Shown one piece after another: positions 1 through 4,212 of a stretch of 8,450 nt of DNA. The notes under the pieces were generated by a model, which worked only from the letters and a program-made list of their open reading frames with translations, was not told the DNA's origin and did not search any database. The position numbers and the translations under genes are program-made. Numbering within the stretch: position 1 is the stretch's first letter; every line of letters starts with the position of its first letter. Source of the stretch: Dehalococcoidia bacterium (lineage in GTDB: Bacteria > Chloroflexota > Dehalococcoidia > Dehalococcoidales > Fen-1064); contig PMCB01000052.1 in the NCBI GenBank assembly GCA_003153955.1, forward strand, positions 3,084 to 11,533, in the 5' to 3' direction.

Positions 1-206
1 ACCCATGTTTCGATGAAATGCGGAAAATCCCGGAATTGGAATTTTTGCCGGAGGGCCTGCAAGTCGGGGACGCCGGGGTCGCCGCCGTATTTTTGGATTA
101 ACTGCCATAAGGCTTCCTGCGGAATTGCCCCCTCCAGATGTAAATGCAGTTCCACCTTCGGGACCCGTTCATACCAGGTGGATGTTGGTTTTGTCATATT
201 AATCAT
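1..206 (-). CDS. add: Adenosine deaminase-family protein, N-terminal part (runs off left edge)
   Basis: Members of this family hydrolytically deaminate adenosine or related aminopurines in the cytoplasm (purine salvage), using one metal ion in a TIM barrel. Only the first 68 codons are present. Counting from the second ATG (base 197), residues 13-23 read PKVELHLHLEG: the conserved first barrel strand with the HxH metal ligands (H18, H20). RDFPHFIETW follows near residue 56, as is usual in the family. Two in-frame ATGs lie three codons apart, at 206 and 197. I chose 206 because a weak purine-rich stretch (AAAGAGAA) precedes it, while nothing resembling a ribosome-binding site precedes 197. The gene lies 163 bases downstream of the PhzF-family gene on the same strand and could be its last partner. 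With the catalytic Glu, the later His and the Asp pair outside the window, adenosine deaminase cannot be separated from adenine or aminofutalosine deaminase. Confidence 0.82.
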   Translation of the reverse strand, partial: MINMTKPTSTWYERVPKVELHLHLEGAIPQEALWQLIQKYGGDPGVPDLQALRQKFQFRDFPHFIETW

Positions 207-249
207 GGTTTATTTTCTCTTTAATGTTTTCCATTCTGAGGACTTAAAA

Positions 250-297
250 AGCCCGAAGAATCTCCTTGTGGTTCACCGGGAGATCCTTCGCTAGGCT
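250..297. repeat. REP-like imperfect hairpin between the PhzF and deaminase genes
   Basis: Arms 254-265 (CGAAGAATCTCC) and 279-290 (GGAGATCCTTCG) pair over 12 positions with one G-T wobble around a 13-base loop. After a 3-base bulge (291-293) the pairing resumes, AGCC at 250-253 with GGCT at 294-297. Elements of the type 'GAGCCTAGCGAAGGATCTC' are widely dispersed in bacterial intergenic regions, so I read this as a REP/MITE-like repeat. No T-run follows on either strand, which argues against a simple intrinsic terminator. A genome-wide copy count would settle its status. Confidence 0.5.
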
Positions 298-369
298 CAG
301 GATGGATAATTAATCGTTTCCGTATTCAGGATTTCGGATTTTTCTTGATTATTGATTCTTGGAGCTTGG

Positions 370-1164
370 TTATTTTTCGCGCATCTCGATTTCAAACACC
401 GTCCGGGCCTCGCCGCGGATGAAAACACGGTTGTCCGGCGCCAGTTCGCATTCCAGGGTGCCGCCGCGCTTCGAGGCCTGATAGGCCTTCAGTATGGTTT
501 TCCCCAGTTTCTTGCCCCAGTAGGGCGCCAGCGAGGCGTGCGCCGACCCGGTCACCGGGTCTTCGTTGACCCCGACCGCCGGCGCGAAATACCGGGAATA
601 GAAATCGTATTCCTGGTTATCGGATTTAGAGGTCACACAAAATGCCCGCCCCAGTTCCTTGAGTTTGGTGAAATTCGGCTGAATCGATTTCAGCGTCTGT
701 AGATTGTCGACTTCAATCAGGTATATCGTTCTGGTGGTGCCGATGAAAACCGGGTCGATGCCCAGCGCCATATCGATGTTTTTCTGCGCCGGCGATTTAT
801 GGGTTTCAAAAGCCGGGAAATCCAACTCCACTTTGTCCTGCTTTGACCGGGCGAAAAGTTTGCCGGTCAGTGTATCGAACTGAATCGTAGCCTGCTTCTG
901 CTCGGCGCCGGTCTCCCACAGAATGTGCGCAGCCGATAAGGTGGCGTGCCCGCAGAATTGCACTTCCGTTTCCGGCGTAAACCAGCGTAATTTGTATTCC
1001 CCGTCCTGTTTGCAGAGGAACGCCGTCTCCGAAAGGTTCATCTCCATGGCGATGTTCTGCAGCAGCCGGTCGTCTTTCATTCTTTCGGGCGGCAAAATGC
1101 AGACCCCGGCCGGATTGCCTTTGAAAATTTGATTCGTAAAAGCGTCCACCTGGTATATTTTCAT
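370..1164 (-). CDS. PhzF-family isomerase/epimerase
   Basis: This is a complete 264-residue protein, the usual length for the PhzF/diaminopimelate-epimerase-fold family, which consists of two pseudo-symmetric hot-dog-like halves with the active site between them. Visible signatures are MKIYQVDAFT at the start, GNPAGV at 16-21, LSETAF at 44-49 with the presumed catalytic Glu46 (equivalent to Glu45 of phenazine PhzF), TPETEVQFCGHAT at 63-75, and EDPVTGSAH at 201-209. The ATG at 1164 is preceded by GGAGGG (1173-1178, minus strand) at a good distance. The TAA is at 370-372. No phenazine genes are nearby, so phenazine synthesis is not implied. Most family members have unknown substrates, and a cytoplasmic isomerase of some small carboxylate or amino acid is the most that can be said. 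It follows the small ORF by 83 bases and precedes the deaminase gene, perhaps in one transcript. Confidence 0.92.
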   Translation of the reverse strand: MKIYQVDAFTNQIFKGNPAGVCILPPERMKDDRLLQNIAMEMNLSETAFLCKQDGEYKLRWFTPETEVQFCGHATLSAAHILWETGAEQKQATIQFDTLTGKLFARSKQDKVELDFPAFETHKSPAQKNIDMALGIDPVFIGTTRTIYLIEVDNLQTLKSIQPNFTKLKELGRAFCVTSKSDNQEYDFYSRYFAPAVGVNEDPVTGSAHASLAPYWGKKLGKTILKAYQASKRGGTLECELAPDNRVFIRGEARTVFEIEMREK

Positions 1165-1200
1165 GGTGCTTGCCCTCCATGTGATGTGTTATCAGAGATT

Positions 1201-1233
1201 AAAATATGATACCACTTTTAAGCAAAATATGAT
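1201..1233. repeat. Pair of 10-base direct repeats upstream of the PhzF gene
   Basis: AAAATATGAT occurs at 1201-1210 and again at 1224-1233, 23 bases apart, about two helical turns. Both copies lie 37-69 bases before the PhzF-family start codon on the minus strand, where a promoter would be expected. A tandem operator is possible, but the repeats are AT-rich and chance is not excluded. I saw no convincing -35/-10 pair around them. Confidence 0.3.
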
Positions 1234-1247
1234 TCATTTCTTCTCGT

Positions 1248-1358
1248 TCACCGGTTCCCCGGGAGGGTTCCCCGTCCGCAGCGGCATACCATTAAATCAA
1301 CTTCTTTGAGGTTGGATTTTTTAATTTCAAATTGGTCTATTGTTTGATTGGATTTCAT
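1248..1358 (-). CDS. Possible small protein, 36 residues, with a CxCG motif
   Basis: I do not recognise this frame. It starts at an ATG (1356-1358) preceded by TGAGGA on the minus strand (GAGG at 1365-1368) with a six-base spacer, a good Shine-Dalgarno, and ends at TGA (1248-1250). The product begins MKSNQTIDQFEIKKSNLKEV, continues DLMVCRCGRG, and ends TLPGNR. It is therefore polar and lysine-rich in front, with a CRCG motif at residues 25-28 and a basic, glycine-rich end. Two cysteines alone could bind metal only as a dimer or with a partner. It sits 49 bases downstream of the CYTH-like gene and 83 bases upstream of the PhzF-family gene, on the same strand as both. It could also be the remnant of a longer gene. 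The distal third contains a direct repeat (GGTTCCCCG at 1253-1261 and 1266-1274). Support is the ribosome-binding site, the codon composition and the position only. Confidence 0.42.
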   Translation of the reverse strand: MKSNQTIDQFEIKKSNLKEVDLMVCRCGRGTLPGNR

Positions 1359-1407
1359 CAAATTCCTCACAACATTGCGGCTATTTCAGTCACATCTTTA
1401 CCAATAG

Positions 1408-2052
1408 CTATTTTTTGAGAAATCTGGCCTCGTGCAATAAAGTCGGAGGTTCTTCCCTGACCAGGCGGTCGTGCAGGCCGAAACGGTCGCAGAAAGCGCG
1501 TAACTCATTTTCCTTTAACAGGGCGTCTTCTTTGGTATACGCGGATTTTTCGATTTCCACCAGCACCGGCCATTTTAACGTGCGGCACGTCATCAGTTTC
1601 ATACTGACGCCAAGCGGTTTGTATTCCCCAAAAAGGTCTATGCCGCGCCAGGATATAAAGCGGCGGTGTCCCAGTTTTTTTAACTCGGCGCTGATTTTAT
1701 TCCGGGGCAGGGTCCGGTTTTGACTGCCCAACTTCTCCATAATCCTGCTGTCCGTAACACCATCGGTAATCACTTCGTCGATTTCTTCCCGGATGTTGGC
1801 AAAAGTACCCGCATCGCTGCCTTTCCACCCCATAAAATATTTAGTCTCGCCGTCGATTGTGGTTTTACTCATGCGCAGCAACTTGCCGGATTTGAAAAAC
1901 TCCTCGCCGTAAATCCCGCTGAACCAGACCATTTCGTGTTTCAGACAGGCACGCAAGAAGGGAATTTTATTATAGGCTTCTTCAACGCTATCAAAATGAC
2001 AGCGGATTTCGACTTCATATTGAGTATTAATAACCGGCTCAGTCTTTCCCAT
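1408..2052 (-). CDS. Divergent CYTH-like domain protein, 214 residues
   Basis: The likely role is binding or hydrolysis of a triphosphate-containing substrate in a CYTH-type beta tunnel, inferred from weak motif similarity only. Residues 13-17 (EVEIR) resemble the N-terminal ExExK strand. LLRMSK at 58-63 and YFMGWKGSD at 72-80 resemble the basic strands, and REEIDEVI at 88-95 an acidic/basic strand. LKWPVLVEIEKS at 159-170 resembles the final 'LG-x-F-x-EIE' strand of CYTH proteins, followed by a helix as expected. The first ExExK element lacks the last Lys (Arg instead), so activity is uncertain. The ATG at 2052 lies inside the end of the upstream CYTH gene (14-base overlap) and is preceded by GGGGA with a seven-base spacer, which suggests translational coupling. 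The protein is somewhat longer than a minimal CYTH domain and ends in a basic LHEARFLKK. A paralogue or functional partner of its neighbour is plausible. Confidence 0.72.
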   Translation of the reverse strand: MGKTEPVINTQYEVEIRCHFDSVEEAYNKIPFLRACLKHEMVWFSGIYGEEFFKSGKLLRMSKTTIDGETKYFMGWKGSDAGTFANIREEIDEVITDGVTDSRIMEKLGSQNRTLPRNKISAELKKLGHRRFISWRGIDLFGEYKPLGVSMKLMTCRTLKWPVLVEIEKSAYTKEDALLKENELRAFCDRFGLHDRLVREEPPTLLHEARFLKK

Positions 2053-2572
2053 TTTTAATTCCCCGCTGTTTTAATAAGTCCATATAGGCTCCTTCAATCA
2101 GGTTTTCCGCCGGAATCTCGAGTTTACGTAACAATTCATTCGCCGCTGCAACTCCGTCCTCAGACGCTTCTTTTTCTTCCAGCACGACTTCTAACTCCAG
2201 AAAATTACCCAATCCCTCGACTTTGTCCAGGTGCACCCGTGTCCGGCCGATGAGGAATAAAGTCCGGTGTTTGATGACCCGGCCGGTTTGGCCGTATGCC
2301 TGAGACAATACCTCTCTGATTTTGCCCGGCGCAGTAACCGGCGCAATCGAGTAAACCGATTCTTTGGGTCCGGCCTGGTCCGGCCGCCGGTAGAAAATTA
2401 GCTCCGCTTCCGATGCGGAAAAAGTACGCAGCTTCAGCCGGCCGTTCGGACAGGCAAAGAAAGTGTCGTCCTGAAACAGTTCAAAAGAGCCTTTATCCGC
2501 TATTGCAGCGACTTTCGCCGCTAATTTTTCAATATCCTCAATTCGTGCCTTTATTTCGATATTTCTTGCCAT
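2039..2572 (-). CDS. CYTH domain protein, CyaB-type (class IV adenylate cyclase / triphosphatase family)
   Basis: At 177 residues this is the normal length of the single-domain CyaB branch of the CYTH superfamily, an eight-stranded beta tunnel that binds triphosphate and metal. Motifs in order are IEIKAR at 5-10 (the ExExK-type strand), QDDTFF at 34-39, GRLKLR at 44-49, ELIFYRRPD at 57-65, VIKHRTLFLI at 99-108, RVHLDKVEGLGNFLELEVV at 112-130, and LIEGAYMDLL at 158-167. All the usual charged tunnel residues appear present, so an active enzyme is likely. Members are annotated as class IV adenylate cyclases, thiamine triphosphatases or inorganic triphosphatases, and sequence alone does not tell which. 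The ATG at 2572 has a Shine-Dalgarno-like AGGAAG (2585-2590) at a rather long 12-base spacing. The last 14 bases overlap the next gene, also CYTH-like, pointing to co-expression. A promoter candidate lies at 2613-2641. Confidence 0.88.
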   Translation of the reverse strand: MARNIEIKARIEDIEKLAAKVAAIADKGSFELFQDDTFFACPNGRLKLRTFSASEAELIFYRRPDQAGPKESVYSIAPVTAPGKIREVLSQAYGQTGRVIKHRTLFLIGRTRVHLDKVEGLGNFLELEVVLEEKEASEDGVAAANELLRKLEIPAENLIEGAYMDLLKQRGIKNGKD

Positions 2573-2612
2573 TTATTTTGTGTTCTTCCTAGGTATTTAC
2601 TCGATTTCATCA

Positions 2613-2641
2613 ATTAAATCACATGCACATGATACTGGAAA
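2613..2641 (-). promoter_or_regulatory. Candidate sigma70 promoter for the CYTH gene pair
   Basis: On the minus strand, TTTCCA (2636-2641) and TTTAAT (2613-2618) match the -35 and -10 boxes at 4/6 and 5/6 with a 17-base spacer. They would start RNA near 2606, about 34 bases before the ATG at 2572. The spacer is almost filled by a symmetric sequence, ATCATGTGCATGTGAT (2618-2633), which pairs with its own reverse complement at 12 of 16 positions (ATCAnnTGCAnnTGAT). A dimeric repressor bound there would cover the promoter. Inferred from sequence only. Confidence 0.42.
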
Positions 2642-2709
2642 CAGGGAGAATAGTAAAATGTTGGTAATATTATTGAGACAGGGGTACTGAACGACGCCGA
2701 ATCGGAGAC

Positions 2710-2730
2710 TCCCTCCCTCTCAGGGAGGGA
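2710..2730. repeat. Perfect 9-bp hairpin, REP-like
   Basis: TCCCTCCCT (2710-2718) and AGGGAGGGA (2722-2730) are exact reverse complements around a three-base loop, followed by TTAAAGGAGAGTGA. No T-run follows on either strand, so an intrinsic terminator is unlikely. Sequences of this shape (CTCCCT...AGGGAGGGATTAAAGG) are common dispersed intergenic repeats, and I read it as a repeat copy. Confidence 0.5.
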
Positions 2731-2811
2731 TTAAAGGAGAGTGATAAACTTCTACCAACTGAAAACTGACCGCTTCCCGCTGTAATGTTATTGAAATATT
2801 ACGAAATTGCG

Positions 2812-2840
2812 TTGAAAGCTGGTTAGGACACAGGTATAAT
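2812..2840 (+). promoter_or_regulatory. Strong sigma70-type promoter, plus strand, upstream of the apgM-like/lysC operon
   Basis: TTGAAA (2812-2817, 5/6 to consensus) and TATAAT (2835-2840, 6/6) are separated by exactly 17 bases. RNA would start near 2847 and reach the TTG start codon at 3022 after a leader of about 175 bases. That leader runs across the whole tRNA-Pro gene in antisense orientation. No other plus-strand gene begins in between, so the operon at 3022 is the natural target. I looked for a lysine riboswitch or T-box in the leader and saw neither. Confidence 0.68.
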
Positions 2841-2894
2841 GTGAAATGTAAGTTTGAAGTCTGTGGTGGGATGAGCCTGTCGGGCTCGGGAAAA

Positions 2895-2971
2895 TGGTCG
2901 GGGCGAGAGGACTTGAACCTCCGACCTCAGCGTCCCGAACGCTGCGCGCTACCAAACTGCGCTACGCCCCG
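2895..2971 (-). tRNA. tRNA-Pro, anticodon CGG
   Basis: On the minus strand the 77-base gene folds into a full cloverleaf. The acceptor stem pairs CGGGGCG with CGCCCCG. The D stem is GCGC/GCGC around AGTTTGGTA. The anticodon stem CAGCG/CGCTG holds the loop TTCGGGA, giving anticodon CGG, which reads the proline codon CCG. A short variable loop (AGGTC) and a T arm with TTCAAGT follow. The discriminator is A and the 3' CCA is encoded in the DNA (bases 2897-2895). An excellent promoter lies 11 bases upstream (2982-3011). No clear terminator is visible after the 3' end. Confidence 0.95.
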
Positions 2972-2981
2972 CAACTTTTTT

Positions 2982-3011
2982 ATTATAGGTTAAATTACTG
3001 TTAATAAGCAA
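2982..3011 (-). promoter_or_regulatory. tRNA-Pro promoter
   Basis: On the minus strand, TTGCTT (3006-3011) and TATAAT (2982-2987, perfect -10) are separated by 18 bases. The start point would fall a few bases before the tRNA 5' end at 2971. The -35 box ends at base 3011, the first base of the AGGGGA ribosome-binding site of the plus-strand gene. The two control regions therefore touch on opposite strands. Confidence 0.75.
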
Positions 3012-3016
3012 GGGGA
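3011..3016 (+). promoter_or_regulatory. Ribosome-binding site that fixes the TTG start at 3022
   Basis: AGGGGA ends five bases before TTG at 3022-3024. No ATG or GTG occurs in frame between this site and the first conserved motif, whose Asp is codon 9. The next in-frame ATG, codon 8, would remove the N-terminal strand and has no ribosome-binding site. Confidence 0.7.
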
Positions 3017-3021
3017 AGCAT

Positions 3022-4209
3022 TTGAAATACTGTGTTTTAATCATGGACGGCTCCGCCGGTTTACCGATACCCGAGCGCGGCGGGAAGACCTCGCTGGAAC
3101 TGGCCCGCACCCCCAATCTGGATGCAATGGCTGCTGCCGGTACCGTCGGGTTGGGGCATAACGTGCCGCCGGATTTAGACCCGGACAGCGCGGTGGCCTG
3201 CATGTCCATTTTCGGTTACGACCCTAAAGTATATTATACCGGCCGCGCCCCCATCGAGGCCAGGAGCCTTGGCATCGATATTAAGCCGGGCGAAGTTGTT
3301 TTCCGCTGCAACCCGGTGACCATCCAGAACGGCATCATGGTCAGCCACAGCGCCGGATCCATCAGCACCGAAGAGGGCCATCAGTTAATGGCCGCGCTGA
3401 ACGAAAGGATCGGGAGCGATAAAATCCACTTTTTCCCCGGTGTCAGCTACCGCAATATTTTAAAACTAAAAGAGGCGGAAGAAACCTCCCTGGCTTTCAC
3501 CACGCCACCGCACGATATCCCCGGGAAACCCATCTCGGGATTTCTTCCCAGCGGGAAAGGCAGCGACCGCCTGTTGGAACTAATGAAACGCTCCGAAAAC
3601 GTGTTTAAAGACCACCCCGTAAATAAAAAGCGTATCGAACAGGGCAAATTACCCGCCACCGGAATCTGGCTGTTCTGGGGCAGCGCTCAAATGCCGGTTT
3701 TGCCGCCGTTCAATGAGCTTTATGGAAAGCGGGCGGCTGTAACTACCGGCGTCGACCTGCTGCGCGGCCTGGGGTTGCTGGCTGATATGGCGCTGCTGCA
3801 GATTCCCGGCGTCACCGACGGCCCGGATAACGACTACGCGGCACAGGCTGTCGGCGGTCTTGAATCGCTGTTAGACTATGATATAGTAATAATACATATC
3901 GAAGCTCCCGATGAGGCGGGCCATGCCGGCCTCGTCGATAAGAAAATAGAGGCCATCGAGCAAATCGATGCGGAAGTTGTCAGCCGGATTCGAAAGATGG
4001 GCAATGATAAAATCCGTCTGCTGGTGATGTCCGACCATCCCACCCCTGTGAAGCAGCGGGTGCACACTACTGACCCGGTGCCTTTATTGCTCTGGGGGAA
4101 TGGCTTCAAAGCCAACGGCGCGCAAAGATTCACCGAGGCGGAAGCTGCGAAAACCGGTTTACATGTCGATCAGGGACATAAAATCATGAATACATTGATT
4201 AGAGGGTAA
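3022..4209 (+). CDS. apgM: Archaeal-type cofactor-independent phosphoglycerate mutase-like protein; possible homoserine kinase
   Basis: At 395 residues this matches the aPGAM branch of the alkaline-phosphatase superfamily. Visible signatures are MDGSAGLP at 8-15 (metal-binding Asp9), RTPNLDAMAAAG at 29-40, DSA at 55-57 with the presumed nucleophile Ser56, FGYDPKVYYTGRAPIEA at 64-80, EAPDEAGH at 294-301 (Asp297, His301), SDHPTP at 337-342 (Asp338, His339), and His348. All metal ligands expected for a two-metal phosphotransferase appear present. The family interconverts 2- and 3-phosphoglycerate. However, a subgroup found beside threonine-pathway genes (TIGR02535) is proposed to be a homoserine kinase, replacing ThrB. 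Its position three bases before lysC favours that reading here, though sequence alone does not prove it. The start codon is TTG. The promoter candidate at 2812-2840 would serve both genes. Confidence 0.88.
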   Translation: MKYCVLIMDGSAGLPIPERGGKTSLELARTPNLDAMAAAGTVGLGHNVPPDLDPDSAVACMSIFGYDPKVYYTGRAPIEARSLGIDIKPGEVVFRCNPVTIQNGIMVSHSAGSISTEEGHQLMAALNERIGSDKIHFFPGVSYRNILKLKEAEETSLAFTTPPHDIPGKPISGFLPSGKGSDRLLELMKRSENVFKDHPVNKKRIEQGKLPATGIWLFWGSAQMPVLPPFNELYGKRAAVTTGVDLLRGLGLLADMALLQIPGVTDGPDNDYAAQAVGGLESLLDYDIVIIHIEAPDEAGHAGLVDKKIEAIEQIDAEVVSRIRKMGNDKIRLLVMSDHPTPVKQRVHTTDPVPLLLWGNGFKANGAQRFTEAEAAKTGLHVDQGHKIMNTLIRG

Positions 4210-4212
4210 ACG

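Larger units (their letters stand above)
2573..2894. other. Non-coding stretch between the CYTH gene and tRNA-Pro
   Basis: I see no credible gene here. It contains the CYTH promoter and its palindrome (2613-2641), an AT-rich section, the perfect hairpin at 2710-2730, the strong plus-strand promoter at 2812-2840, and a small GC-rich stem-loop, GAGCC (2873-2877) with GGCTC (2883-2887) around a five-base loop. That last stem lies just 3' of the tRNA gene on the minus strand but has no T-run after it, so it is not a standard terminator. Its TGAGCCTGTCG core looks like a fragment of a dispersed repeat family. Confidence 0.6.

Noticed and set aside
13..294. Plus-strand open frame of 93 codons at the left edge
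   Set aside because: Over most of its length it is the antisense of the deaminase gene, whose HLHLEG motif is clear. The rest crosses the hairpin repeat.
352..702. Plus-strand open frame of 116 codons
   Set aside because: It lies opposite the end of the PhzF-family gene, whose conserved motifs prove the minus strand. The plus-strand product is low-complexity Arg/Phe-rich sequence.
2873..2887. Stem GAGCC/GGCTC as terminator of tRNA-Pro
   Set aside because: Only five base pairs, and no T-run follows on the minus strand.
2841..3021. Lysine riboswitch, T-box or attenuator before the apgM-like/lysC operon
   Set aside because: Most of the leader is the complement of tRNA-Pro. I found no T-box sequence, no lysine-riboswitch core and no terminator/antiterminator pair.
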